This document shows, in pieces, positions 1 to 11,827 of a stretch of 64,000 bases of DNA (within the stretch, counting starts at the first letter, position 1; every line of letters starts with the position of its first letter). Made by a program: the position numbers and the translations under genes. A model generated the notes under the pieces. That model was not told the origin of the DNA. It saw only the letters and a program-made list of their open reading frames with translations, and made no database searches. Source of the stretch: Stemphylium vesicarium (lineage: Eukaryota; Ascomycota; Dothideomycetes; Pleosporales; Pleosporaceae); contig QXCR01000058.1 in assembly GCA_004380135.1 (NCBI GenBank), forward strand, positions 62,001 to 126,000, written 5' to 3'.

Positions 1-3000
1 GCTTCTTGGCGACGTCGCATCAGCGGTGAGGGTATCGTGTCTTTGTTCTTACAACTATTCATTCTGCAAGGGCACTCTCGCTGGATACAGGATGGTCTCG
101 ATGCTAAGCAAGTCGCGCGAGTGATCTTCCAGATCTACATCTGAGTGGAGATGGTACCATAACGATCCGAAAGACGATCTGCCGCCAAACAGCATTGACA
201 CCCGAAGTGCTCGTCGAGGTCCAGACTCTTTACCACAATTCAATTCAGTTGCCTGGACTCTCGTTCAACGCTTTTGGGGGTTTTCTTTTCTTTTCGACAG
301 GCGTTGAAGGAACCTGGTGGTGGCTATTCGCAACATGTTGCCCTGGTTCATTGAAGACAAAAGAAAGACCCGGTATCGTTGCTCCGCGCTATTGAAGGAT
401 GGCGTTCAAAAGGATGCCACCGCGATAAGACATCTACCACGGCATTAATACTGTTTTCGCAATCCCGGGCGACTATACCAGACGGGTGTTTGCCGTTGGG
501 TAAATACCAAGAATGCGGGAGTCGTGGAGCGGGAACCTAGTGTTGCCGCGTTCCGGAGGACCAATACGCGTATCCGTATCTTTTCCGCGTTCTGTTTACC
601 CAGCTCCGTGGTTGCCAGGCCTCCCACTCTCGACCAAACATTCAGGAACCGGATCCTCGACCCTGAGATGTCTCTGACCCGAGGCTCATCATCCCCCACA
701 TGCCAGCACATTGCATCCACACTGATGTAAAGACACCCGAACACGCTGTAGCAGTCTCACCAGCGAGTCGATGACGGCAGTGGCTTTCAAACTCTGCTTG
801 TACGTGTTCCAGGGTTGAACATCCTCATCTCCTATCCCTTCTCAGGCTCCATAATTAATACAGGCGCGTAGCGCTTACCCTGCTCCCCTGTCGATCGCGC
901 TATCGATACTGGGGGTCCCGTTAGGGCCTAGCGGCATGAGATGGCTCGCTCCGCCTGGATAGGGACGAGTCAGAAGGCAGGAAAAAGCAGGGCCTGCGTC
1001 ATAACCCTTCAGGAGAGGATCTGCACGTGCCGTGGCGGGATAGAATTGGGCCTGGCGGCGCAAGGTTCAGCGTGAAAAAGGCATAGTGCTCAAGACGCGT
1101 GTGTGTGCGGTGGCTGCTTCGCGGTGGCTTGGCCGGCAAGCATTTTATTAGCTAAGGCGGCCGCGGCGAAACCGCGTTCATGAGACAAGGACGTGAGTTT
1201 GCCCGGTCGGGTGTGGTTGGGCCTTCAGGCTGAAATGTAGGAGAAATGAGAAACATGGGATATTTCGGTTCCACGGTAAGCGAACTTTCATGTTGAAGAA
1301 GAAGAAGAAGAAGAAGAAGAAGAAGAAGAAGAAGAAGAAGAAGACGCAGAGAGACTGGTTGTCGGGTCTTGGAGATGCCGTTGACTGACACGTTTCGATG
1401 GCGGTCTTGAACGGGCGCGTAGTGCTAGATACTGGTGTGAGTGGTGAGGAAGCGACGAGGCTTAACGCCGTTGCTTGAGAGTGTTAACGGCCCGGCGCTT
1501 TTTGTCATTCGGGCCCAAGCACCCAGCGATAGTGAGAAGTGGGACGGTGAGGCGCACGCTGGTTTTGAAGAGTCGCGCAAAAGGGCACTTGATTCTGGCG
1601 AGGTTGCGCAGAGGGCGCGGGTGCGACGGTACGAGACAGCAAAAGGTGTAACGGTCGCACCGTCGCAGGCCTTTGATGTGCAGGAGAACCCTTGAAGAGT
1701 ACTGCAGGCTGCAATAGACAGGGCTGCTCATGTATGTACATGTATACCGCGGGCTCCTGCTTATGATGCTTATGATGTGTTTGCTTAGGAGGGCTGCGAA
1801 TGGCGCCGGTTGGTTGGCATGCTTAGGGAGGCTCGCATCTCAACGCCACCACCGTGCTAATTCTGCCCCGTGCCAGGTGATCAGCACGCATCGCAGCAGG
1901 ACAAAACACGCTGCAAGTCCCGCGCCATGCAAGATCCAACCATTCTACCTTCTCCCTTGTTTCTTCATACACTCGTTGTCGTACATCGACCCTCACCTTC
2001 GTTTGCCTGGTGCGTATATGCCAGAAGCCGTTCGTTATAGATACTAGCGCTGCCCGGCCTGGACGGTCGCTTTTGATCGATTACTTTGAGATAATTCATT
2101 TCCGGAAAAGGGCCCGTGGTGGTAGCACTGGACGCGGGAAGACAGCGACAAAAGCAAGAGGGTTTTGCGAATCACACCTTGGGCCACGGCTTGTATATCC
2201 CGTTTGAGGACATCTAGCGATCGTGAGCCGAGGAAGCGAGGAGGATCAGCCAGTTTTGAGCACGTCATGACCGAGGAGCTTTACGATTAACCCACGGCTG
2301 TCCATCATCCATCACTACGACTACTGCCTACGGCGCCTTCGCTCGACGGCGACGCCAGGCACAGCACGCCCACCCGGCCATCCCACAGAGTTGGCATAAA
2401 CAGGGAGCACCGCTGTCCGAGTCAGCTTGGGTGCACAGTGCGGAAGAGGCGGAGGAACTAAAGGCCAAAGCGGGAGGGATCAGTACCTGGATAGTGTTCC
2501 ATTCACCAGCACAGACCTCGCTGCTGAGTTAGCGCTTGTAAGTCTGCAGCTCCACCAGCTCTCGTCCTCAACAGAGGTCTTGTCCAGCCTTTTCCCTTCT
2601 CCGCAACCAGCTGTGCAACCGGCGACACCCGTCAGACAATCCATCACCGGGCAGCAATGCTGACGACAGGTTGAGCGAACAGCACCCACTCGCCCTCGAT
2701 CCCATCGTCACCCTAACTGCTTCGAGCCGCCCGACGAGTGCCCCCAGCAGCGACCGACAAGCCCCCGTACCACCTCACACCATATCCACCCATCAACCCC
2801 GCCTGCTATATCCCGCCGACCTCACCAGCCCCCATCTTTTCCCCCCTCTTCGCGCACGCACGACGACGGAGGCGTTCAATCGCTCTTCCAAGTCCTGGTC
2901 GTGGTGAAGCGCGTTGGCCCAGCCGCCCATTCACTGTCGAGCAACATATCGAGACGCACGCGATCTCACAGCTCCACGACCGCGCCAACCCCCCACACCA

Positions 3001-3039
3001 TAGCTTTCCCGCAGTTCACCACTACTTTTCTTTCCCACC
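1..3039. other. Intergenic / long leader region, no supported gene
   Basis: I see no convincing coding region here on either strand. The open frames are short, overlap one another and carry no recognisable motif. The part from about 2690 to 3039 is rich in C and pyrimidine tracts, as expected for the promoter and leader of the WSC gene that starts at 3040. A GAA microsatellite (1295-1344) is listed separately. The first few hundred bases could hold the end of a gene lying outside the window, but nothing proves it. Confidence 0.6.
1295..1344. repeat. GAA/TTC trinucleotide microsatellite
   Basis: About sixteen uninterrupted GAA units. On the minus strand this reads as a run of leucine (CTT-type) codons in a spurious open frame. 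It is a simple repeat in non-coding DNA and probably length-polymorphic. Confidence 0.95.
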
Positions 3040-4469
3040 ATGGAGAACAGACTCTTCTCGACGCTCTTCGGCCTTGGCGCCCTTCTCACAATCCTGCTCT
3101 GCATACAACCCGCGCGCGCTGCAGATTGGGAATACTCATACTGCTCTTCCCTTAACACCGGCGAATCAAATACACAATGTAAGTCTCTTTCTTCTAGTCT
3201 TGCGCGCCGGCCGTTCCCCATCTAACCGCTTCAGACAACTGGCCATATCAGTCCAACGGCAACTGCACAAATCACTGCACACAAGAAGGAGGCTCATGGG
3301 CATTTGCCGTAATACAATACACCGAGTGCTGGTGTTCAAACTATGTCCCCGGAGACACAACATCCTCGAGCGACTGCCTAGTCGATTGCCCAGGTTTCCC
3401 CGATGAGAAATGTGGCAACAAGGACAAGGACCTTTTCATCTACGTTCAAATGGACGGCCAGCCATCAGGAACCAAGGGAGGCTCGGAACCCACCTCGACC
3501 GCAGCTGCTCCATCCAAGGAAGAGCCCAAGACTACCCAAGCACCTACTGTTAGTATCTCTTTTCTCATTCTTCTTCCAATTTCCTTGCTCTCCTATCATG
3601 TCCGTCCACCTACTTGAAGGCAGTCTTTTGACAATGCGCGCACTTCTTATGCTATCGGTGTTTGACTTCCTGATAGTCTGCTCCGCCTCCACCACAAGTG
3701 GTCACGAGTATCTTGACGCAAAATCCAGAAACCGTCTACTCGACGGTTACTGCGAAGCCGCCTTCTCCTCCTTCATCATCATCTTCTTCTTCTACTGTAT
3801 TTCAATTCGACTCCAATGCGTTGCACCTGCTAACCTATCCTGCAGAGCACGAGCGAGAGCGAAAAGGAAGAGCCCTCGTCTACCAAGACATCCGAGACCG
3901 AAGACTCACCTTCCGTGACCGAGCAACCCGTCACAATGCCTACTGTCGTTACCGAGAGTGGTAATGTCATCACTCGCACAGTCGTCATATCACCCACGTC
4001 CCCTGCCGCTGCAACCGAGGAGCCCGAGGAGAAGTCCAACGTAGGCGCCATTGCTGGCGGTGTAGCCGGCGGTGTGGTTGGCCTGCTGGCTATTGTCGGT
4101 GGCATCTTCTTTTTCTTGTGGAGGAAGAGGCGGCAACAGCAGCAAGACGGACATGATCCCTCTGGCATCACTCGAAACGTGAGCACTATGAGCAGATCTG
4201 GTCTGCTTGGACGCAGCGAAAAATCGCCCACACCGCTCGTTACTACTTTCGGTTCGCAGCGCAGCCGACATGACGATGAGTCGATAACGCCCGTCACCCC
4301 ATCCACCCGCCGATTAAGTCAACCGATTCTAGTCGACTCTCGACTCAACCCGACCGCCGTTCTCACCTTCCACGGTGCCAACCAAAGTCGAGAAAGTCTT
4401 GGTAGCATTGACGACAGTCGGGATTACGGCCGTCAATTGAACGTACGGAATCCTGATCCTTATCCTTAA
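3040..4469 (+). CDS. WSC-domain cell-wall stress sensor, single-pass membrane protein
   Basis: Four exons join in frame: 3040-3178, 3235-3548, 3677-3796 and 3846-4469, giving 398 residues. A signal peptide covers about residues 1-27 and ends at an Ala-rich site (ARA-ADWEY). A WSC domain follows with regularly spaced cysteines (YCSS, NCTNHC, ECWCSNY, DCLVDC, KCGN). Next come a Ser/Thr/Pro-rich extracellular stalk with a polyserine run, a glycine-rich transmembrane segment near 4040-4110, a stop-transfer basic patch (RKRRQQQQ) and a Ser/Thr-rich cytoplasmic tail. This is the architecture of Wsc1-3 sensors, which report cell-wall stress to Rho1/PKC signalling. The exon 2/3 join is supported because the acceptor at 3676 keeps frame (SAPPPPQVV). 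The family is clear; which Wsc paralogue it is cannot be said. Confidence 0.9.
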
Positions 4470-5320
4470 GCAATGCAGGTTGCTTGATCAAAATTGCGAG
4501 CTAAATTTGGGACGCGACTTTGTCACGCCGCAAAATGTTCAAAGAACTGCACTGGAAATTCGACGCTAGCCCAAGGGGTTCGATGTCAGTAGTTGCGTTA
4601 CGACTCACGATCACACAAGGACACCACATCCATACTAGTCCAGGCGTAATGTTTAAGCAGCGAAACAAGGGCATTTGCTCGACCTACCATCTCTTGGGGC
4701 TCTGGCGTTATAAGACTGCACAAAACCTAGTCTGTCTCATTTTGACACATCCTTAGGGCGCCACAGCCCGTGTACCATATTCTTCTTTTTTGGCTGGATT
4801 TTCGTTATGCGGCGATGTACATACTTATTTAGTCTGGGGAAGATGATATAAAAGGGTCTTTCTAGCACTGGCACACAGGACACACAAGCCAATACCTAAT
4901 GGCACATGGGGAGGCTGAGAGAGGCATGGAATTTGCTATAAATTAGTTGGAAGAGAGATGGGACAGTTGCGCGGATGCGAATACCACGTAGCTGCATCAC
5001 CACTCTGCAATTCGATGTTACCATTACATCCGAATGTTGGTTGCATAAAACCTATACTTTCTTATTGACGACTTCACCCGCATTTAATTGGATGTCGTGA
5101 TCGTGTTCTCCATGTAAGACATGCCAAGACACTGGCGGATCCAACTGTCATGACCCCTCTTTGTCCCCTTCATACGTGAGTTTCCGCGTTATGGCGCACG
5201 TCGCATTCCCAAGCAAGAGAACCGCACAATCACTGAACATACGACCCTGGCGACAACAAACCTTTTCTGTTGGCGCTTTTAGCGTCATCGAAGGGCGACC
5301 CCTCTCTGTTGACAGTTCAC
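4470..5320. other. Intergenic region between WSC sensor and F-box gene
   Basis: No coding region is supported. A TATA-like stretch (tataaaag, 4847-4854) lies about 470 bases before the F-box start. This is far for a core promoter, unless the gene has a long leader or an unseen 5' intron. Confidence 0.5.
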
Positions 5321-6802
5321 ATGTCGAGCTCTTGCGCGATGCACAACGCCATGGAAGCCCTTCCCGACGAACTGTTGCTTGAAATCATTGATCAAGTACA
5401 TCTTGAAGCGTTCAGAGGTGTCCTGGCGCTCAGTCTAGTAAATCGACGCTTCCACAGCCTCACAAGAAAACTCACTTGCGCCACTTTCTCTCTCAATTAT
5501 GGACATCCTGCGCTTTTCATCCGCACACTTGCATCCTTGCCAGACCTTGCACGATGCGTCAAAGTTATGGATTGGGATTGCAGCAAAATCCGCAATACTC
5601 TGGTCACTAGCGATGTTTTCGAGTTCCCAGAAGACTTGACTCAAGCAGAACGTCGTAACATTATGGATATCTCAACTCTGGATGACTATGCCGATATAGA
5701 CGGCCTAAACGAGCAGTTAAGCAGCCTTGGGTCGGACTGTTATTTAAGCTTCCTCCTATCATTCACGCCCAAGGTGCACACTCTCAAAGTTACTATCCCA
5801 ACCAAGTGGAACTATCACGCAGTCTGGTTCAGGCAGGCGCCAACTTCTCAAATGCTGAGCAATCTCCACACTGCCAACATAACAGGCCCAATGCGCATTC
5901 AGAACGTTGTGCCATTGTTCTTGCTTCCGTCCCTTCGAAGTTTGACCTTGGACCTTGTCAGGATCAATCGAGACAGGATCTTTGCCGGTGTACCTTACGA
6001 ATGGCATAACAATAATGCAGTGTTCGAAAGACTGCAGAGGGAAGGGTCACGCGTCGAGAATTTCCATCTGCCGAACTGCAGTACCGACACAGCGGACGTC
6101 GCTCGTTTGTTGGAATTGTTTCATGGCCTCAAACAATTCGAATTCGGGCTTACAGATCATCATCATCAAGGTGAAACCAACTCACATGTACCGACCTGGG
6201 CCCTGTTACATGCTATGACGAAGCAGAAAAAGTCACTCACATCTCTGTCTTTTAGAGACGCCCGGATGGCACGTAACCCAGAAGTACTGAGGGATCTGTC
6301 TAAGCTCGAGCACTTGGATTTTCTCTCCCTCGATCTCACGATAATGTGTGAATTTTATCTTCGGGAGGCCACCGTCGCATCGTTATCGAACGTCTTGCAA
6401 CAGTTACCCAAAAGCCTGACCCGCCTACATCTCATAGCGAATTGTCCCAACGAGGAGGATCTAAAGCCATCGGCTAAGTTTGTCAATGCGTTGCATGAGA
6501 TTGCGCCATCCATCAAGACCACCCTTCCTGACTTGCAAATCCTAAAGGTCATTGACTGGAGCCCGTTAGAGGGGACTTTTACCTGTCAGACTAAGGTCAA
6601 AGCTATGCAACTCGCGTTCGCGGAAGCTGGGGTTGAATTCCTGCCACAGCCAGTCGAGTTTTCTGTTTGGAAACAAGCCACAGATGATGATGACCTAGTG
6701 GCATTGGACCATGTGGAGGAAGGCTGGGTCTGGGTCCAGTGGGTGGATCGCCATGGAAGTTGGGTAATGGGTCGTGGTGATGTTCTGATGGATGCAATAT
6801 AG
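5321..6802 (+). CDS. F-box protein with leucine-rich C-terminal part
   Basis: A single uninterrupted exon encodes about 493 residues from the ATG at 5321. The frame stays open to an upstream ATG at 5270, and another ATG lies at 5339. The F-box is near the N-terminus (ALPDELLLEIIDQV, then LALSLVNRRFHSLTR), the Skp1-binding motif of SCF ubiquitin ligases. The rest contains irregular leucine-rich stretches (LPSLRSLTLDLVRI, LEHLDFLSLDL, LTRLHLIANC), as in many lineage-specific fungal F-box proteins, where they are thought to bind substrate. The C-terminus is acidic and tryptophan-rich (EEGWVWVQWVD). By inference it is a substrate adaptor; the substrate is unknown. Confidence 0.85.
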   Translation: MSSSCAMHNAMEALPDELLLEIIDQVHLEAFRGVLALSLVNRRFHSLTRKLTCATFSLNYGHPALFIRTLASLPDLARCVKVMDWDCSKIRNTLVTSDVFEFPEDLTQAERRNIMDISTLDDYADIDGLNEQLSSLGSDCYLSFLLSFTPKVHTLKVTIPTKWNYHAVWFRQAPTSQMLSNLHTANITGPMRIQNVVPLFLLPSLRSLTLDLVRINRDRIFAGVPYEWHNNNAVFERLQREGSRVENFHLPNCSTDTADVARLLELFHGLKQFEFGLTDHHHQGETNSHVPTWALLHAMTKQKKSLTSLSFRDARMARNPEVLRDLSKLEHLDFLSLDLTIMCEFYLREATVASLSNVLQQLPKSLTRLHLIANCPNEEDLKPSAKFVNALHEIAPSIKTTLPDLQILKVIDWSPLEGTFTCQTKVKAMQLAFAEAGVEFLPQPVEFSVWKQATDDDDLVALDHVEEGWVWVQWVDRHGSWVMGRGDVLMDAI

Positions 6803-7129
6803 CCGAGTCCCTGCCGTTTTGAATAGCGATAATATATGCGGGAGTGAGTGGACTTGATAACAGATACATCATTTTTGATAAGGCTAGGGCCAAAGGCATG
6901 AAGACGTGATGCGGGCCGCATTTCCAGAATGCCGACCATCCCTGTATGGCGTGGTGTGTTGCGGGTTGAGGCTCAACTGCACACGCGCCACGCGTTCCCA
7001 CTTGGGCCCACACATGCCCTGAATCTCGACCGCAACGCGACCCACGACCACGACACTACCTTCCGACACCACAACCAATCTTTTCGAATTATCTTTTCCC
7101 ACGGTCGCATACTTTGACAGTCGCCCACC
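6803..7129. other. Intergenic, promoter of the ArfGAP gene
   Basis: No gene seen. The 100 bases before 7130 are CA/CT-rich, as is common for fungal core promoters and leaders. Confidence 0.5.
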
Positions 7130-8636
7130 ATGAGTAAAATGTGGGAAGTGGATCCGGAAACGCGGAGCAAGGTACGCTGGTTCTTTCCCCATCATGTGCA
7201 TGTGGGGTGCTAGGGGTCAACTGCGGAGACGGAAGCATAGCACTGTGGGAGGATTGGAATTGGAGTATTCGGAGGCTAATCAATTTCACCTACAGTTGCT
7301 GGAGATCCAGAAGACGAATGACAACAACAAGTGTGTCGACTGCAGTGCGCCCAGTCCGCAATGGGTACGCGACCACCCGCCATGCCTCCGGCCGAATATG
7401 CGAGCAGGGACTACACTTACTGATCTGTACTGTACTAGGCATCGCCCAAGCTCGGTATCTTCATGTGTCTCTCCTGCTCCGGAGTGCATCGCGGTCTAGG
7501 TGTCCACATCTCCTTCATCCGCAGCATTACCATGGACGCTTTCAAGGGCTCAGAACTCGTGCGCATGGCTGCCGGTGGAAATAAGCCCTTCCAAGACTTC
7601 TTCAACGCCCACGAATCGAACACGAAGGAAGGACGGACGTTCGAGGCCTCGACTATACAGGAGCGATATGATTCAGAGGCAGGCGACGAGTGGAAAGAGA
7701 GGCTCAGCTGCAAGGTCGAGGACAGGGAGTTCGACAAGAGCAACCTGCCTAAGCGGTTACCCAAGAAGGAAAATGCGTCTTCGGCTGGTATAGGTGCGCC
7801 ATTAAGCGGACGGGCCAGCGCAGCAGGAAGCAGAAGTCAGACACCTTTGGGCAAGACACGAGGCAATGACGCAGGTTTCCAACGCTCCGGATCACCCGCT
7901 CTCGGCACGAACGCCATGTCACAGAAAACGAAGAACGAAGCCTACTTTGCAAAGATGGGCCAGGAGAACGCCAACAGGCCAGACGGTGTCGCGCCGAACC
8001 AGGGAGGGAAATACGGTGGCTTTGGCAGCGAGCCGGAGGCATGGAAGAAGGACGATGAACCTGGTGCGCCGCCTGCGCTTGACGATTTCCAAAAAGATCC
8101 CGTTGCCGCACTTACCAAGGGCTTCGGCTGGTTGGGCGCCAGCGTGAGCAAGGTGGGCAAGACAGGTTATGAGGGCTGGGTCAAGCCCGGTATGGCAAAG
8201 GTACGCTGATGAACATGGCCATCTATGGATTGCCACGACTAACATTCCCCAGCTCGCTGAAGCCGACATCGCCTCTCAAGCCCGCAACACCGCCGGCACC
8301 CTAGGCCAGACCCTCCAATCCGGCGTCGCAAACGCCAACACGCAATTTAGCCGCTTTGTCGAAGGAGACGAGTCCTCATCATCGACTGGACGTCGCGGCG
8401 CCGCCGAGCCCGAACGCAAAGACTTCTGGGAAAGCTTTGGTGCGGCACCCAAAGGGCCAGCAAAGGACAAGCAGGACTTTTGGGATGAATTTGCTACTGC
8501 TGGTGAGACTAGGGCTAGCGCAACTATGGAGAGGAAGAAGCCCAGTGGCATTGGCACAAGCGCCATGAAGAAGGGTGGTGCCGGAGGTGGCATGGGCGGA
8601 GGAGCGAAGAAGGATGATGAATGGGGTGAGTGGTAG
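7130..8636 (+). CDS. GCS1: ArfGAP of the Gcs1/ArfGAP1 type
   Basis: Exons 7130-7171, 7296-7364, 7439-8200 and 8253-8636 join in phase and give 418 residues. The ArfGAP zinc finger is at about residues 26-50 (CVDC, then CLSC, a C-X2-C-X16-C-X2-C pattern), followed by the catalytic-arginine stretch GVHRGLGVHISFIRS. The middle is hydrophilic and Ser/Gly-rich. Further on come Trp-containing amphipathic stretches (GFGWLGASVSKVGKTGYEGW) resembling the curvature-sensing ALPS motifs of ArfGAP1/Gcs1. The C-terminus has WESFG, FWDEF and DEWGEW motifs. The protein should stimulate GTP hydrolysis on Arf at the Golgi in COPI recycling. The first exon encodes only 14 residues, but its donor and frame fit. 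Glo3-type proteins are less likely because the C-terminal layout matches ArfGAP1. Confidence 0.9.
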
Positions 8637-9704
8637 GGGCGCGTCTTCAGTGGTTGGAGGTTGGTAGATGGGCGTTTAGGCGTTGGATACGTATATGATG
8701 GTCAGGACAGCGTAGATCTGGTTGCGCTGATACGAAAAGCGCATTATGGCAAGTATTGTTATCATCCGTTCCGTTAGTTGCGCGTCATGTTCTTGTCTTG
8801 CTTGTTGCACCTCTTCGCTGCGCACTCACGTAGACCGATATCTCTACGCATTATTGACAAGACATGGTCAGAGACGATTGCTTCAAACTCATCCCCAGAT
8901 TCATTTCTTATCTCTTCCGACGTCGGCAAATTACGGAATGTGCCTTAATCTTTTCAATTCAGCTCACCGTTTACCCGCTTATCGTCGCTGTTTACTCTAG
9001 GTGATTGCCTCCGTTCGCATCCCCCCCCCCAATCCTATTGGGCCTTCTTCCTGCTGTCAAACGTCGCTGCCATGCTGGCCGGTAGTATGGAAGGTGGCAG
9101 CAGCGGTGACGTCTGAGCAGTCGACAGGGTGAAGTCAACAACACTTCCATGTCCTGTTCTTCAGATATATGCCTGCAGTTTTGGATGGAGGCATACCATT
9201 GAGGCTTTCCGTTGGCAAGAATCAGCCGCTTGACGTGAAGTTTGCTCACTAATCCTCCCGGTACGTCTTACCTTGATGTTGGGTGTGGCTTCTACCTTGA
9301 TTGATACCCTCACCACGAAGCTTCCTTGTCGCGCGTCCCTCACCTTCTTCCATGGCGGGACAGGGCTGAGGCCCGAGCTGCTGCTCTTCGCCCATGTAAG
9401 CCCGTCTTCCCTCCCAATCCTCCAATTCTTCTTCATCCCACACAACCAGACAAGTACAACAACTGCTTCGTCTGAAACACTTTGCTACTTGATTGGTATG
9501 TCGTCTTTTTCTCTTACTTTCTCACTACTACTCGACATCTTCTACTTTCTACTGGGTCTTGCACAACTGCTTACTCGTTGCAGACCACGAAGCCCTCAGC
9601 CTCGGTAGTCGTTTTGGACCTGACTCACGGCCGAACTATTGGTATGTCTTTCCACCTCCATACCAGCTCGAACACAGACTAACACCCAGCAGGACGCCTG
9701 AACC
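8637..9704. other. Intergenic and 5' leader with two probable leader introns
   Basis: No coding region is supported. Just before the next gene two typical introns can be read in what must be untranslated leader: 9496-9583 (gtatgt...ttgcag) and 9642-9692 (gtatgt...actaacacccagcag). A run of ten C lies at 9021-9030. Confidence 0.5.
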
Positions 9705-11465
9705 ATGACTCGATCTATCTTCCTCATCCTGAGTGCTGTGCTCGGACTCTTCACAGCGCTCGCCATTGCCAAGGACGATCGGCTGCGCACGTATGCTTTT
9801 GCTAGCAAAGACTGCAACGGACCGCCCTCAGGCGGAAACATCGACGTCAAGCGCGACGAATGCATGCATATCCCCGGTGGTGCCTTGAGCATTAGAACAA
9901 CAGCCCACAAATACCAGAAGTGGGTCCAAGAGGTGAACAAGGACCAGGTGCATTGCGAAATCACCACCTTCACCCAATACGGATGCTTCCAGGACTACCT
10001 AGATCAATCGAGAGATCTTCCCGAGGCCATATCGGATTGCATCGTGGCAACCGACCAGCCCATTCTCTCGGTGTCTTTCAACTGCAGGGTCAAGGCCCAT
10101 GAGCCAAAGGCCAAGGTTGTCACAAAGTAAGTTCCACCTGATCTTATACTATTCCAGTTGCAGTCACTGACATCGCACAGGACATCAACGTGGTACGAGG
10201 TTGGAACGGCGACCATATGGGTTTCCGAGAGCAACTCCTTCGTATCCGTCCACCAACCCACCACCTACACCAAGACTGGCGAAATCATTTCCACTGTCGA
10301 CACAAAATCCAGCACCACGCACCAGCTCTGGATTGAGCCTACTCCCGGGCCTATCTGGAATGAGCCCGCAACCAGCACGACGAGCGTCACCTGGTCCACT
10401 CCTCGAGTCGTCCAGATCTTGGTCGACCCTTCTGCTGCTGCGCAAACCACCGTCACCATGATTGTACCTTCAGTCGACACCATGGGCGTACCTACAGTCA
10501 TCACCACCACGGTCGCTCCAGTCGTCACCGTCACGGCCGACACCCCCCCACCAACCACTGTCACGATGATCGTTCCTCCAGTCAACCCATCTATGAAGAC
10601 CATCACGCTCCGCGATGTCCCCTCTCCTGCTACAGCACCCTCACACATGGATGCCAGACCCATCAATCCAGAGACGGACGAGGAAACCGATGACGAAACC
10701 GACCAGAACACTCATCAACTCGTGGCACGAGGCAAGGGCAAGTGGAAGGGCCCGCGGAAAGGTGTCTGGATGTTGCACCCCTGGACTCTGGGTCTCGAAT
10801 GTTATGACTGCTACACCAAAAGCAGCACGAACACACACAAATTTGAGTGTCGCTCCGGGCCATTCAATCCTATCGACTGCGGCGAGATGCCTAGTTCTCC
10901 CACGATCACGAACACCGTTGAAGTCACACCCACCGTGACGCTGAGACTCAATGAAGCGCCAAAACATATTCTCGCGAAGCGCAAGTCATGGCACAGGCGC
11001 GTCACTTTCGAACATCCTTGGTTCCCCGGCACTATCATGTGCGCAGATGCTGAATGGGAGAAGAGGGGACAGTCGAAATCCGAGGTCCGGATCCAGAGGC
11101 CTGGTGAGACCATGAAGAAGTGCAACAAAGACGACCAGCTCCAGGATATTGGAGTTCATACTGCGACCGTCACCACTTATGTTGCTCCGAAGACGATCTA
11201 CACGGAAGACCCGTCGACTCTAGAGACTGTCTACTCCTGGACGCATACCGTATATATCGAACAAGCCCCGACAATAATAACCACGATTGTGGGGCCACCA
11301 ACATCCACGGTATTCATCGCACTATCAACTTCAAAAGCCACCCGGACAACTACAACTATTCCGCCAAATACCATGTCAACAGTCACTGTGTCAGTCACTG
11401 CGTCAGTCACTGCGTCAACGTCGACATCAATTATCTATGTCGGACCCCCACACGCCGACTTGTAG
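9705..11465 (+). CDS. Secreted Cys/Thr-rich protein with two HPW modules, unrecognised family
   Basis: Two exons (9705-10126, 10181-11465; 54-base intron) encode 568 residues. A signal peptide spans about residues 1-22. An N-terminal region of about 120 residues carries six cysteines (KDCNG, DECMH, HCEIT, GCFQD, DCIVA, NCRVK). A long Thr/Val/Pro-rich stretch with repeated TTVTMIVP phrases follows. Two related modules come next: one after LVAR (residues 321-324) with HPW at 340-342, the other after LAKR (405-408) with HPW at 419-421. Each module has HPW, Gly and Cys in the same order. The tail is again Thr/Val-rich and ends in HADL. No transmembrane segment or clear GPI signal is visible. I do not recognise the family and assign no enzymatic function. 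Cell-wall association or Kex2-type processing at KR/AR is inference. Decayed copies of its 3' end lie inverted at 13.07-13.42 kb. Confidence 0.75.
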
Positions 11466-11487
11466 GTCCTTGAAGGACTCCACGACT

Positions 11488-11591
11488 GTACAAGAACATT
11501 TTTATCGCAGTATGATAGAGCCTGGTTTGCTTCAACACGGTACAAGAGCATTTGCTATCTCAGTATGATAGAGTCTGGTATGCTTCAACGT
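11488..11591 (+). repeat. Tandem duplication of about 52 bases in the 3' region
   Basis: The segment starting gtacaagaacattt at 11488 recurs at 11540 as gtacaagagcattt. Both copies contain cagtatgatagag and tgcttcaac and differ at several positions. The repeat lies just after the stop codon of the HPW-module gene, probably within its 3' untranslated region. Confidence 0.85.
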
Positions 11592-11827
11592 AGTACATAG
11601 TTTTGAAATCATGAATTTTGGGCCTGAGGCCACCAAAATGCGTCCTCCCATCTAGTCGACCTGTGCTCATGGCGTGCCCACCCTTGTAGTTGTCCAGCCA
11701 ACTTTTAGACAGCAAGACAACGAGTCAATCCCGCCAAGCCATCGATAGCATCTGACTCGCCTCTCTAAGAAATTCCACACTTCCCCAACACCCAAAGGTC
11801 TACCCTACCACGACGCAAATGTGACCG

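Noticed and set aside
2738..3406. 222-codon plus-strand frame spanning the WSC start
   Set aside because: Overlaps the WSC signal-peptide exon and first intron in another frame; Pro/His/Arg-rich composition from a CA-rich leader.
4847..4854. TATA box for the F-box gene
   Set aside because: About 470 bases from the start codon with no evidence of a leader intron, so too far to call.
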